This document shows, piece by piece, positions 8,877 to 17,450 of a stretch of DNA of 64,000 bases (positions within the stretch are counted from its first letter, which is position 1; the number at the start of each line of letters is the position of its first letter). Source of the stretch: Actinacidiphila rubida (GTDB taxonomy: Bacteria > Actinomycetota > Actinomycetes > Streptomycetales > Streptomycetaceae); the NCBI RefSeq assembly GCF_900110255.1, contig NZ_FODD01000002.1, forward strand, positions 310,001 through 374,000, read 5' to 3'. Below the pieces are notes generated by a model. The model searched no databases. It was not told the origin of the DNA and saw only the letters and a program-made list of their open reading frames with translations. The translations under genes were made by a program, and so were the position numbers.

Positions 8877-10460
8877 TCAGACGGTGAAGCGGTCAGGGTC
8901 GGCGGCAGCCCAGTCCGCCGCCCACGAGGCCGGCGCCTCGGCGAGCAACTGGCCGGGGGCCAGCCACTCGTACAGCTCGTCGTAGCCGCGGACGGTGAAG
9001 GGGTCGATGCGCCGGCGCAGCATGTGGGGGCGCAGTTGCGACGGTTCGGTGACACCCATCGACGCCATGATCTGCAGCGCACTGCCCACGGTGGCGGCCT
9101 GAAGCCGCTGCACCCGCAGGGACTTGTCGCCGACGTCGAGCGCGCGGGCGCGGCGCGGGTCCTGGGTGGTCACCCCGACGGGGCAGGTGTTGGTGTGGCA
9201 GCGCTGCGCCTGGATGCAGCCGACGGCGAACATCATGGCGCGGGCGGCGTTGCCGTAGTCCGCGCCCTGCACCATGCGCTTGACCAGGTCGCTTCCGGTG
9301 GCGATCTTGCCGCTGGCGCCGATGCGGACGCGGTCGCGCAGGCCGACGCCGACCAGCGCGTTGTGCACGGTGGTCAGGCCCTCGGTGAGCGGGGTGCCGA
9401 CGTGGTCGGCGAACTCCAGGGGTGCCGCGCCGGTACCGCCCTCGGCTCCGTCGACGATGACGAAGTCGGGAGCGGTGCCCTCCTCGATCATCGCCTTGCA
9501 GACGGCGAGGAACTGGCGGCGGGAGCCGACGCACAGCTTGAAGCCGGCCGGCTTCCCGCCGGACATCTCCCGCATCCGGGCGATGAACCGGATCAACTCG
9601 CGCGGGGTGCTGAACACCTGGTGGTACGGGGGCGAGATCACGGTCCTGCCCTGCGGGACCTCGCGCACCCGTGCGATCTCCGCGTCGACCTTCGCTCCCG
9701 GCAGCACTCCCCCGATGCCCGGCTTCGCCCCCTGGGACAGCTTCAGGGAGACGCACTTGACGTTGTCGTGCGCGGACTTGTCGGCGAACTCGGCCGCGTC
9801 GAAGCCGCCGTCCTTGTCACGGCAGCCGAAGTAGCCGGTGCCGATCTCCCATATCAGGTGGCCGCCGTGCCGCAGGTGGTACTCCGACAGTCCGCCCTCG
9901 CCGGTGTCCTGCGCGAAACCGCCCGCCGACGCCCCCTTGTTGAGCGCCAGGACCGCCTGCGCGGACAGCGAACCGAAGCTCATCGCGGACACGTTGAGCA
10001 GCGCCATGTCGTACGGCTTGGAGCAGTCGGGGCCGCCGATCCGCACCCGGGGCGGGACGTCGGGCACCGGCCGCGGCGCCATGGACTGCACGAGGAACTC
10101 GTGCCCGGGGCGGTAGACGTCGCGTTCGGTCCCGTACGGTTCCTCGGCGTCCGTCCCCTTGGCGCGTTCGTAGACGATGCTGCGGGTGTCGCGGTCGAAG
10201 GGGCGCCCGTCGAAGTTCCGCTCGATGAAGTACTGCTGCAGTTCCGGCCTGATCCTCTCCAGCAGGTAGCGGGCGTGGCCGATCACCGGGTAGTTGCGCA
10301 GCACCGCGTGGCGGCGCTGCAGCAGGTCCCACAGGCCCAGCACCGCCAGCAGCCCCAGCGGGACGGCCGCCACCAGCCACCACGCGGTGAACGCCCCGGC
10401 CAGGGCCGCCGTCAGCGCCGCCGCGAGCAGGGTCACCGTCACTGCACCGAATCTCGTCAC
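8877..10460 (-). CDS. FMN-binding glutamate-synthase-family membrane protein
   Basis: Protein of 527 residues. Residues about 5-45 form two hydrophobic segments, so it is probably membrane-anchored. The rest matches the FMN/synthase domain of glutamate synthase (GltB domain 2): 'GSLSAQAVLALNKGA', 'GKPAGFKLCVG', the FMN/2-oxoglutarate region 'VDGAEGGTGAAP', and a Cys cluster 'RCHTNTCPVGV' consistent with the 3Fe-4S site. There is no glutamine amidotransferase or C-terminal GXGXG domain, so it is not a complete glutamate synthase. Members of this stand-alone family have no settled function; a flavin/Fe-S oxidoreductase acting at the membrane is a fair reading. Only 12 bases separate it from the downstream pyruvate oxidase-like gene, suggesting an operon and possibly a shared electron route. 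Confidence 0.85.
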   Translation of the reverse strand: MTRFGAVTVTLLAAALTAALAGAFTAWWLVAAVPLGLLAVLGLWDLLQRRHAVLRNYPVIGHARYLLERIRPELQQYFIERNFDGRPFDRDTRSIVYERAKGTDAEEPYGTERDVYRPGHEFLVQSMAPRPVPDVPPRVRIGGPDCSKPYDMALLNVSAMSFGSLSAQAVLALNKGASAGGFAQDTGEGGLSEYHLRHGGHLIWEIGTGYFGCRDKDGGFDAAEFADKSAHDNVKCVSLKLSQGAKPGIGGVLPGAKVDAEIARVREVPQGRTVISPPYHQVFSTPRELIRFIARMREMSGGKPAGFKLCVGSRRQFLAVCKAMIEEGTAPDFVIVDGAEGGTGAAPLEFADHVGTPLTEGLTTVHNALVGVGLRDRVRIGASGKIATGSDLVKRMVQGADYGNAARAMMFAVGCIQAQRCHTNTCPVGVTTQDPRRARALDVGDKSLRVQRLQAATVGSALQIMASMGVTEPSQLRPHMLRRRIDPFTVRGYDELYEWLAPGQLLAEAPASWAADWAAADPDRFTV

Positions 10461-10562
10461 GCACGCCGCCTTGCCCGGCCGGGAGCCGCCATGCGGGACG
10501 CCGGGTCAAATGCCGGTCATGCCTCCGGCCCCGGGCACGCCCCCCGCCGCCGGACCGGCGTG

Positions 10563-10814
10563 CGGGTCGGGCGGGACGTCGGCGCGGGGGGATATCCGAC
10601 GGGGCTCGCACTGTGGGAGGTGGGCGGCGTGCTGAACGTCGCCACGGCGGACGACGACGACGCGGTGGTGCGTCGATGGGATGGGGCAACCGGCCAGCAG
10701 CGTGGCGAGCTGTCTCAGGGATACGCGGTCGCGGCCGGCCAACTCGCGGGTGGCGCCGTCGCGCCGGCCGTCGGGACGCTCGACGGGTCCCTTCGCGTCG
10801 CGCGCGTGCGCCGA
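10563..10814 (+). pseudogene. Decayed WD40-repeat fragment
   Basis: In the 365-bp gap between two minus-strand genes, the plus strand reads 'LALWEVGGVLNVATADDDD' then 'AVVRRWDGATGQQRGEL', followed by a second, weaker unit ending 'VGTLDGSLRVARVRR'. The pattern 'VATADxDxxVRxWDxATG' is the classic blade of a WD40 beta-propeller as found in streptomycete WD40/kinase proteins. There is no start codon with a ribosome binding site, only one and a half blades remain, and the frame runs on antisense to the next gene. I read this as the remnant of a deleted WD40 gene. Nothing else is recognisable in the gap. Confidence 0.45.
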
Positions 10815-10825
10815 GCGTCCGGTCG

Positions 10826-12151
10826 TCAACCGGCCGGGCAGGGCTTCACGTTGCCGATGACACCGATCCGGATGCCGAGCCACGGATAGGTGCGGTCGAA
10901 GAACGCGTTGTCCTGGGGCTGGAGTCCGACCGCGGAGGGCCACATCTGGAAGGCCGGTGCGTTGGAGATGCCGCCGTGCAGCCGCCGCCAGACCCGCGCG
11001 GGACTCTGGCCGGCCGGGGGCGGCGCGAGGGTGTCCGTCCATTCGACGGCGTTGCCGCCCTGGTCGAGGGTGCCCCACGGGGAGGTGGTGCGCGCCTGGC
11101 CTACGGTGCTGAGGCTGCCCTGGTAGATCTGGCCGTAGGTGGCCGGGTCGAGTCCGAGCGGGTTCACCGTCGCGCAGGCCCGCGGCCCCGCCTCGCCCGG
11201 GCACCAGCTCGGCGCCGGAAGGCCGGAGGCGTGGTACGAAGCGAGGGGCTGGGTCGCGGCGTTGGCGACGTCGCCGTTGGTGGGGTGCAGCACGGTGGGT
11301 GCGGGGGCGGTGGCGTCACCGTCGCCGAACACCCCGGGGTTGGTCGGGTACTTCCAGTACGAGTAGGTGCCGCCGCCCCGCGGGTCGTAGTACGCGGCCT
11401 TGATCCATTCGTCCTGGCTCGGTACGACGAACCCGTTGGTGTGGGTGCGGATCGCCTTCGGGCGCGCGAGGTCGTACATGCCGCGTTCGGTCGTCGCGGA
11501 CAGCCGCACGGTGTAGGTGACGTAGTCGAAGCCACCGCCGGCGGCGGAGCTCTTGGACTCGACGCGGCCGTTGTAGAGCGAGTTGGCGAAGCGCGCGGCC
11601 CGCAGGAAGTCCGCGAAGCCGTACGGCTTGTCCGTCCACTCCGGGTACGCGACGGAGTAGTGCCGGCCGTCGGGAGCCTGCGCGGAGAAGTTGATCTGGC
11701 CGTACTTCGGCCACGCCGTCGAGCTCTCGGTCTCGTCGTACAGGCCGCGCCGGTTGCCGCCGTGCGGGTCGGCCGTGTTCAGGAACGCCACCCACTGTCC
11801 GACGGTGACCTCGAACTTGCCGATCTCATACGGCTTGTCGACGCCGCCGACCATCAGGCAGCCGGACGGCGACGCGGGGGCGTCGGCGCACGAACGGTAG
11901 ACCGCGTCCGTGAACGGGACCACGCCCACCGCCGGGTTGCCGGGCGCGGCCACGCGGGCCGTGGTGACCGTGATGACCGAGCCGCCGCCCGCCGGGTCCC
12001 CGCGGTCCCGGCCCGAGGCGGCGGCGGAGACCGGGCCGGCCCCGGCCAGGGCGGACACGGCCAGGGCGGACACGGCCAGCAGGGCCGCCGGACCGGACGT
12101 CGTCCGAACGGCCCTGCTCAGGCGGGTGGCGCGGCGGGTGACGACGGGCAT
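10826..12151 (-). CDS. Secreted SUMF1/formylglycine-generating-enzyme-like protein
   Basis: Protein of 441 residues starting at the ATG at 12151, which has AAGAGGGA upstream. The first 45 residues are a signal peptide: an Arg-rich start, a hydrophobic 'LLAVSALAVSALAGAG' core and an Ala-x-Ala-type cut. The mature part follows the FGE-sulfatase (SUMF1/EgtB/PvdO) plan: 'YEIGKFEVTVGQWVAFLN', 'VPSQDEWIKAAYYDP', 'WGTLDQGGNAVEWTD', 'HGGISNAPAFQMWPS' and a C-terminal 'WLGIRIGV'. The paired cysteines of true formylglycine-generating enzymes are not at the expected place after the Gly-Gly turn, so sulfatase activation is unlikely. This is more likely one of the many extracellular C-lectin-like members of unknown job. 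No sulfatase gene lies nearby. It is a monocistronic-looking gene flanked on both sides by gene debris. Confidence 0.8.
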   Translation of the reverse strand: MPVVTRRATRLSRAVRTTSGPAALLAVSALAVSALAGAGPVSAAASGRDRGDPAGGGSVITVTTARVAAPGNPAVGVVPFTDAVYRSCADAPASPSGCLMVGGVDKPYEIGKFEVTVGQWVAFLNTADPHGGNRRGLYDETESSTAWPKYGQINFSAQAPDGRHYSVAYPEWTDKPYGFADFLRAARFANSLYNGRVESKSSAAGGGFDYVTYTVRLSATTERGMYDLARPKAIRTHTNGFVVPSQDEWIKAAYYDPRGGGTYSYWKYPTNPGVFGDGDATAPAPTVLHPTNGDVANAATQPLASYHASGLPAPSWCPGEAGPRACATVNPLGLDPATYGQIYQGSLSTVGQARTTSPWGTLDQGGNAVEWTDTLAPPPAGQSPARVWRRLHGGISNAPAFQMWPSAVGLQPQDNAFFDRTYPWLGIRIGVIGNVKPCPAG

Positions 12152-12279
12152 CGGCGTCCCTCTTCGGCTGATGCGCCGGCCTGGCGCAAGTGGGGGGCGA
12201 ACAGTGCGCCCCCACCGTAGGCGCCGTCGCCGCCGGGCACCCGTTCCTCCCGCCTGACCTCCCCGAAAGCACCCGAAGA

Positions 12280-12550
12280 GCGGATCCCGAACCGCCGGCG
12301 GTGGTCCCTCGAGGCGCCCACGACCGCGCGCGCCGAGGAGGTACTCGGCGAAGCCGTGCGCGCCCTGGTCGGCGAGCCGGGCCTGGCCCGTCTGGACCTC
12401 CACGCCCTGGCGCCCCCTGCCACCGGGCCGCTGCTCCAGGAGGCGCTGGGCGGTCCCGGTGCCCGCGCGGCCCTCAGCCACGCCACCGCCCACCACGCGC
12501 CGGCAGCTCACCACCCTGTTGAAGCCGGAGTGACGGCCGGTGACGCGTAA
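12280..12550 (+). pseudogene. Possible remnant of a LuxR/AAA-type regulator
   Basis: The plus strand is open with protein-like content: 'ARAEEVLGEAVRALVGEPG', 'LARLDLHALAPPATGPLLQE' and 'ALGGPGARAALSHATAHHA', then a stop. The 'RLDLxxLxPxxxxxLLxExLGGP' pattern resembles the end of the ATPase domain of large LuxR (LAL) regulators. There is no start, no ATP-binding motif and no HTH. The piece may be a decayed fragment or chance coding bias. The rest of the 730-bp gap between the SUMF1-like and GH54 genes holds only the probable GH54 promoter. Confidence 0.25.
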
Positions 12551-12708
12551 GCCCGCGTGCCCGGGTGACACCGGGCAGGGGCAGCCGCCGGCGCGGCACT
12601 GCTGAACGTCGGCTGATTGCACTCACTTTGCGCATAAGACGTGGCGGACACGCACCTGTTTCGCCTCAAAGACCTCGCGAACTGCCCGACGCCCCTGGTG
12701 TCACCGTC

Positions 12709-12737
12709 TTGACTTACGCATAGAGCCAGCTGAATAT
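12709..12737 (+). promoter_or_regulatory. Candidate promoter for the GH54 gene
   Basis: TTGACT at 12709, then 17 bases, then GAATAT at 12732, in an AT-richer stretch 147 bases upstream of the GH54 start. The -35 box is good and the -10 box is poor. Confidence 0.35.
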
Positions 12738-12883
12738 GTGTGCTGCGCCACAGGGAACGCCACCGTTCTGCCGCGCACCGGGCAGAACCAGCGGTCTCTG
12801 ACCGTGCCCGAAGATGAGCGCTGGCCGCGATCCGGCTCAACACCTCGGGCGGAAGTGCACCCCCCACATTTCCGGAGGTATTC

Positions 12884-14788
12884 GTGCTGGCTCTCCCCAG
12901 ACTCCGACGCCGCACGGGGTTACTCGTCGCGTTCCTGCTCGCGGTGGCCCTCGCGCTGCCGGTCTTCGGCACGACGGTGACGCGCGCCGCGGCGGCCTCG
13001 CCGGGGCCCTGCGACATCTACGCGTCAGGTGGCACGCCGTGCGAGGCGGCGTACAGCACCACCCGGGCGATGTTCGCCTCGTACAACGGCCCGCTCTACC
13101 AGATCCAGCGCGCCTCGGACAGCGCCGCCCTGAACATCGGCCTCGCGTCCGCCGGCGGCCTGGTCGACTCGGCGCCGCAGGTCTCCTTCTGCGCCGGCAC
13201 GACCTGCACCCTCGTCCAGCTGTACGACCAGACGCCGAACGCCAACAACATGCCCATCTCCCCGGGCAGTTCGTGTTCCGGGTGCGCGAACGGCCTGTCC
13301 GGTCCCGGCCCGAACGGCTCCGACATCGGCGCGGACGCGATGGCGCTGCCGATCACCGTCGGCGGCCGGCCCGCCTACGGCGTCCTGGTCGACACCATCG
13401 GTACCGGATACCGCAACAACGCCGTGAAGAACGTGCCCATCGGCTCGCAGCCCGAGGGCATCTACATGCTCACGTCCTCGAACCTCACCAGCGGCAGCTG
13501 CTGCTTCGACTTCGGCTCGGCCGAGACGGACGACTCGGACGACGGCAACTCCACCATGAACGCGATCTACTACGGCTCCGCCTGCTGGACCGGCGGCTGC
13601 ACCGGCTCCGGCCCCTGGGTCGGCGGTGACCTCGAGAACGGCATGTACTTCAGCGCCGCCGGCCCCAACCCGTCGAACATCCCCAGCGAGACGGGGTCGT
13701 TCGTGACCGCCTGGGAGAAGAACAACGGCACGACGAACTTCACGCTCAAATACGGCAACGGGCAGTCCGGCGGACTGACACAGGCGTACTCCGGAGCCCT
13801 TCCCGACGGCTACAACCCGATGAAGGTGCAGCCGTCCGTCGAACTCGGCACCGGCGGCGACAACAGCCCCGAAGGCACGGGGGAGTTCTTCGAGGGTGCC
13901 GTCACCAAGGGCTTCCCGACCGACGCGACGGAGAACTCCGTCCAGGCGAACATCACTTCGGCCGGCTACACGAACAACACGACCACGTTCCCGCCGCCCA
14001 CCGAGTCCGTGGTCAGCCTCAAGGCCCACGCCAACGGCAAGTACGTCGACGCGGCGAACAGCAGCACCTCGCTCGTCGCCGACGCCACCTCGGTCGGCAG
14101 GAACGAGACCTTCGACATGGTCGCCAACACCAACGGCACCGTGAACCTCAAGGCGCTCTCCGACAACGACTGGGTCACCGCCGAGAGCAACGGCAACGCG
14201 CCGCTGATCGCCAACCGCGGTGCGCCCGGCCCGTGGGAGACGTTCTCCCTGCTCCACAACCCCGACGGCAGCGTCAGCCTCCGCGCCTACAACAACCAGC
14301 ACATCGTCACGGCCGAGAACGCCGGTGCCTCGGCGCTGATCGCCAACCGCACGGCCATCGGCCCCTGGGAGGAGTTCGACCTCGCCCCCGTCACCGTCCC
14401 GGTCAGCTTCCGCGCCCACGCGAACAACACGTACGTGTCCGCCGAGAACACCGGGGCGTCGGCCCTGATCGCCGACCGGACGGCGATCGGGTCGTGGGAG
14501 ACCTTCGACCTGATCGGCAACACCGACGGCAGCGTCAGTCTGAAGGCCCACGCCGACGGCGACTACGTCACCGCCGACAACGCGGGTGCCGCACCGCTGA
14601 TCGCCAACCGCACGGCGATCGGCCCCTGGGAGAAGTTCACTCTCGTCGGCAACACCGACGGGAGCGTCAGCCTCCTCGCCCGCGTGAACAACCACGACGT
14701 GAGCGCCCCCGACGGGGGCACGTCGCCGTTGATCGCCTCGGCGACCTCGATCACCTCGGCGGAGAAGTACGACCTCGTCTTCGACTGA
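12884..14788 (+). CDS. Secreted GH54 alpha-L-arabinofuranosidase with beta-trefoil repeats
   Basis: Protein of 634 residues starting at a GTG with GGAGG 5 bases upstream. Residues 1-38 are a signal peptide. Residues about 40-365 match the catalytic domain of fungal AbfB (GH54): it opens 'GPCDIYASGGTPCEAAYSTT', has the cysteine pairs of that family, the nucleophile in 'GDLENGMYF' (Glu251) and the acid/base in 'GTGGDNSPEG' (Asp326). GH54 enzymes release terminal arabinofuranose from arabinoxylan and arabinan. Fungal members carry a CBM42 trefoil. Here the C-terminus (about 370-634) instead has six fascin-like units of about 44 residues, each with a pattern such as 'VSLKAHANGKYV' then 'SLVADATSVG' and 'ETFDM', likely two beta-trefoils for sugar binding. 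The middle repeats are nearly identical, which suggests recent duplication. Followed by a hairpin; convergent with the kinase gene. Confidence 0.9.
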   Translation: MLALPRLRRRTGLLVAFLLAVALALPVFGTTVTRAAAASPGPCDIYASGGTPCEAAYSTTRAMFASYNGPLYQIQRASDSAALNIGLASAGGLVDSAPQVSFCAGTTCTLVQLYDQTPNANNMPISPGSSCSGCANGLSGPGPNGSDIGADAMALPITVGGRPAYGVLVDTIGTGYRNNAVKNVPIGSQPEGIYMLTSSNLTSGSCCFDFGSAETDDSDDGNSTMNAIYYGSACWTGGCTGSGPWVGGDLENGMYFSAAGPNPSNIPSETGSFVTAWEKNNGTTNFTLKYGNGQSGGLTQAYSGALPDGYNPMKVQPSVELGTGGDNSPEGTGEFFEGAVTKGFPTDATENSVQANITSAGYTNNTTTFPPPTESVVSLKAHANGKYVDAANSSTSLVADATSVGRNETFDMVANTNGTVNLKALSDNDWVTAESNGNAPLIANRGAPGPWETFSLLHNPDGSVSLRAYNNQHIVTAENAGASALIANRTAIGPWEEFDLAPVTVPVSFRAHANNTYVSAENTGASALIADRTAIGSWETFDLIGNTDGSVSLKAHADGDYVTADNAGAAPLIANRTAIGPWEKFTLVGNTDGSVSLLARVNNHDVSAPDGGTSPLIASATSITSAEKYDLVFD

Positions 14789-14830
14789 CACCCCGCCACG
14801 GCGACGCACGGGCGCCTGTCCCCCGCCCTC

Positions 14831-14847
14831 GCCCCCGCACGGGGGGC
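14831..14847. terminator. Hairpin between convergent GH54 and kinase genes
   Basis: GCCCCC, then GCACG, then GGGGGC: a 6-bp all-GC stem 43 bases after the GH54 stop, in a 180-bp convergent gap. No T tract. Confidence 0.4.
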
Positions 14848-14969
14848 CGGGGACGGCGCTCGGCCGCCGACGGCGCGCGACCGGGCCGCCACACGGCAAG
14901 CCGGCGGTCCGCCGTGAGGCGACCGTCCTCGTTGCCGCCATCGACGAGTGGCGGTGTCGGACAGCCGCT

Positions 14970-15923
14970 TCAGGGGCTGAACACCGGATTGCGGCGGAGC
15001 AGTCGTGCGCACCACCGGAAGTGTCCGTCGTGGTCGTCCGTGCCGAAGAGGTCGTAGGTGGTGAGTGCGTATGCGGCCTGATAGGTGGTGAGGGTCAGTG
15101 GCGCGTAACCGAGTTCGTCGGCGAAGAGGCCGGTGAGTTCCGCAGCGTGTTCCTCGGCGTGCGGCCCGTACATGTCCCAGATGGCAGCGGTGACGGCGGC
15201 CTCGAAGGCCGGGTCGCCCGCGGTCGTGTAGAAGCCGAAGTCGAGCACGGCGACAGGCCGGCCGGACGCGTCGACGTGGATGTTGGGCGGTACGAGGTCA
15301 CCATGGATCGCTGTCACCGGGGCGTCGGGGAGCGAGCGCAGTGCCTTCCGCGTGCGCTCGACTCCCGCGTCGAAGTCGGGCACGTAGGTGGCCAGGGCGG
15401 CGCCGTGCCGGCGTGCGGCCCGGGCGACCAGGGCCGCGAGGGCGTTGCGGAAGCAGTCGTGACCCCGCCACAGCGGACGGTCGTCACCCTGCACGGTCAA
15501 CTGACGCATGGCGTCGGTACCCGGCACTCGGGCCAGGCCACGCAGAACGGCAAGGATCGCGCCGTTGTGCCGGGTAGGCAGCTCACGCTCATAGGCTGCG
15601 TGCGCGGAGTCGACCCGCATCGGGGCTCCGGGCAGCGCACGCTCGTACGTCACCAGGACCCCCTCGTGGTCCTCCACGTCGAGGATCTCCGGGGTGGCGA
15701 ACGGCAGCGGGTGCCGCGCGATGTCCGCGTACACCTGGCGGGTCAGAGCGAAATCGGCCGGCGGTCGGCCACTCCACACCTTGGCGGCCCGGCCCTCGCC
15801 CAGCCCGTAGACCACGCCTTCGGCACCAGCACCGATACGGCGGACACCCAGGTGCCCGCGATCGGCGAAGTACGCGAGCCACGGGTCAGCGAGTGAGGCT
15901 TCCGCGTTCACGATGTTCTCCAT
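14970..15923 (-). CDS. Aminoglycoside phosphotransferase (APH)-family kinase
   Basis: Protein of 317 residues with a small-molecule kinase fold. The nucleotide loop is 'RIGAGAEGVVYGLGEG' followed by the lysine in 'RAAKVW'. The catalytic loop is 'AIHGDLVPPNIHVD' (Asp and Asn of the Brenner motif) and the metal-binding motif is 'AVLDFGFY'. Family members phosphorylate aminoglycosides, macrolides, homoserine, choline or other small alcohols, so the substrate is not readable. There is no resistance or biosynthesis gene beside it. The start is the ATG at 15923, with only a weak ACGGGG upstream. It runs in the same direction as the SUKH gene, 60 bases upstream, and may be co-transcribed. Confidence 0.8.
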   Translation of the reverse strand: MENIVNAEASLADPWLAYFADRGHLGVRRIGAGAEGVVYGLGEGRAAKVWSGRPPADFALTRQVYADIARHPLPFATPEILDVEDHEGVLVTYERALPGAPMRVDSAHAAYERELPTRHNGAILAVLRGLARVPGTDAMRQLTVQGDDRPLWRGHDCFRNALAALVARAARRHGAALATYVPDFDAGVERTRKALRSLPDAPVTAIHGDLVPPNIHVDASGRPVAVLDFGFYTTAGDPAFEAAVTAAIWDMYGPHAEEHAAELTGLFADELGYAPLTLTTYQAAYALTTYDLFGTDDHDGHFRWCARLLRRNPVFSP

Positions 15924-15983
15924 CCCCGTAGTAGACCAGCAGCCGCACCGACCCCACCGGACGTTTTCGTCCGGGACACGCCC

Positions 15984-16901
15984 CTAGGGTCGGACGCCGT
16001 GGGTCATGAACCAGTGCGTGTCGAACCACTGGGCTGTGGAGTGCGGTTGAGCGGGATCGGTGAGCAGGCGGAAGACGAACTCGCCCGTGGAACCGTCGAA
16101 GCGGTCCCACTCGCGGTAGTCGTCCTCGACGGACAGGATGGGCCACCGGTCGGGGTCGGAGCCGTCCGTCAACCAGTAGACGGTGGCCTGGTGTTCCGTG
16201 CCGGCCCACTGCAACAGACCGCCCGGGGCCGGGAAAAGACGGTGCGGCGCGTACATGCCCTCGCCGTGCGTCGTGGCGGACCGGGCGAGGGTCTCGGCCC
16301 GCCGCTCGATCCCGTCGGCGCCTGACAGCGTGCCGGGGGCCAGAGGGCTGAAGTAGCCGTCGAAGGCTCCGTGGCCGAACGTCTCGACGAGGTGCTTGTA
16401 GTCCGCGGGCAGCGGCGTCCCGATCCGGGCCTCGACGTGCGACCAGTCGACGGCGTGGGGCCGGTCCGTGTCGCCTCCGGTGACGGCGATGATCCTGTCC
16501 ACCCAGGAGCCGCCCTCGGGTATCGCCTCCGGCCCGGGCACGGTCCGCCCGGCCACGACCACCACGACGCGCGGGCCCCGCGCGGTACGGACGGTGCCGC
16601 AGCCGATCCACCGCGCCGCACACGCCCAGGCGCTCAACTCGGCCACCTGCTCCCCGTAGGGGGCCAGCAGCGGGCGTCCGGTCCGGTCGGTGACCGCAGG
16701 GTCGACGCGCCCCTCGGCCACGAGCACGCGGTGCCCGCCGTACCGGGCGTCGAGTTCCTCGACCAGCCCGGCGGGGCTGCTCTCACCGGGCGGCACCAGG
16801 CACCGGTGGCCCTCGGCGTGACCGGGCTCCGGGCAGATCAGTTCCCCTTTGTGTCCCCAGGTCAGTTCGAGGACGGTGCGGAGAAGGTCGTCGCGTTCCA
16901 T
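15984..16901 (-). CDS. SMI1/KNR4 (SUKH) domain protein
   Basis: Protein of 305 residues from the ATG at 16901; a GTG two codons earlier at 16907 is equally possible, and neither has a strong ribosome binding site. The C-terminal half carries the SUKH signature 'VEARIGTPLPADYKHLVETF' followed by 'GHGAFDGYFSPLAP' and a Trp/Asp-rich end. SUKH proteins commonly serve as immunity proteins to polymorphic toxins, mostly nucleases. The N-terminal 130 residues have several Cys and His and are unlike the minimal SUKH fold. No toxin gene adjoins it, so it may be an orphan immunity protein or have taken another role. Confidence 0.8.
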   Translation of the reverse strand: MERDDLLRTVLELTWGHKGELICPEPGHAEGHRCLVPPGESSPAGLVEELDARYGGHRVLVAEGRVDPAVTDRTGRPLLAPYGEQVAELSAWACAARWIGCGTVRTARGPRVVVVVAGRTVPGPEAIPEGGSWVDRIIAVTGGDTDRPHAVDWSHVEARIGTPLPADYKHLVETFGHGAFDGYFSPLAPGTLSGADGIERRAETLARSATTHGEGMYAPHRLFPAPGGLLQWAGTEHQATVYWLTDGSDPDRWPILSVEDDYREWDRFDGSTGEFVFRLLTDPAQPHSTAQWFDTHWFMTHGVRP

Positions 16902-16961
16902 GGCCACACAGTGAAGCGGACGGCACTGACAACCGTCAGTGCCGTCCGTCCCGACGAGAGA

Positions 16962-17339
16962 TCAGTACTGGGGCTGCGGCACGAACGCGTGGTCGGCCGG
17001 CTCCTTGGGGTCGGGACCGTAGGCGTTCACGCCCCGGTCGCCGGCGGTGCACGTGAAGACCAGCAAGATGATGCTGCCGACCGCCGGGATGAGGCCGAGC
17101 AGGATGAACCAGCCGGACTTGCCGGTGTCGTGCAGACGGCGCACGCCCACGGCCAGGGTCGGCACGATGACCGCGATCAGGTACAGGAAGTACGGGATCA
17201 TGGTGTGCACCACGGCCCCGACGATGAGCAGCACCACGAGGGCGATGCAGGTGAACAAGGTGTACTGCCAGTACTCCTTGCGGCGGGCTCTCCCGCTGAA
17301 AACGGCGTACTTCTTGAGCACGTCGATGTACCAACGCAC
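16962..17339 (-). CDS. DUF805 small membrane protein
   Basis: Protein of 125 residues starting at the GTG at 17339, with GGGGGGAC 6 bases upstream. The DUF805 hallmarks are plain: 'YAVFSGRARRKEYW' at the N-terminus, three to four hydrophobic segments (about residues 27-48, 50-68 and 80-103), and 'VRRLHDTGKSGWF' between them. The C-terminal tail 'GDRGVNAYGPDPK' is also typical. It is an inner-membrane protein of unknown function. It is driven by the well-formed promoter at 17420-17449, which overlaps a palindrome, so it is probably regulated alone. Confidence 0.9.
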   Translation of the reverse strand: MRWYIDVLKKYAVFSGRARRKEYWQYTLFTCIALVVLLIVGAVVHTMIPYFLYLIAVIVPTLAVGVRRLHDTGKSGWFILLGLIPAVGSIILLVFTCTAGDRGVNAYGPDPKEPADHAFVPQPQY

Positions 17340-17419
17340 GTGTGTGTCCCCCCAAGGACAAGAAAAAAGAGAGTCGCGATCGAGTCGACGACCCGGGCCG
17401 ATCAGCGGCCGGGCGGCAG

Positions 17420-17450
17420 ACACTAGGGGCGTTGACCTGGCCAAGTCAAC
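17420..17450 (-). promoter_or_regulatory. Promoter with overlapping 20-bp palindrome for the DUF805 gene
   Basis: On the minus strand, TTGACT (17449-17444) and TAGTGT (17425-17420) are separated by 18 bases, a good housekeeping-type promoter that predicts a leader of about 70 bases. The -35 box lies inside a near-perfect palindrome at 17431-17450, arms GTTGAC/GTCAAC around CTGGCCAA with a single mismatched pair. A repressor bound there would block the polymerase. The rest of the 369-bp gap (17340-17708) shows nothing else. Confidence 0.55.

Noticed and set aside
10826..12151. True formylglycine-generating enzyme (sulfatase activator)
   Set aside because: The copper-binding cysteine pair is not seen, the protein is exported, and no sulfatase is nearby.
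12508..13017. 169-codon minus-strand frame upstream of the GH54 gene
   Set aside because: It overlaps the GH54 signal-peptide region and the likely promoter, has no ribosome binding site and no recognisable content.
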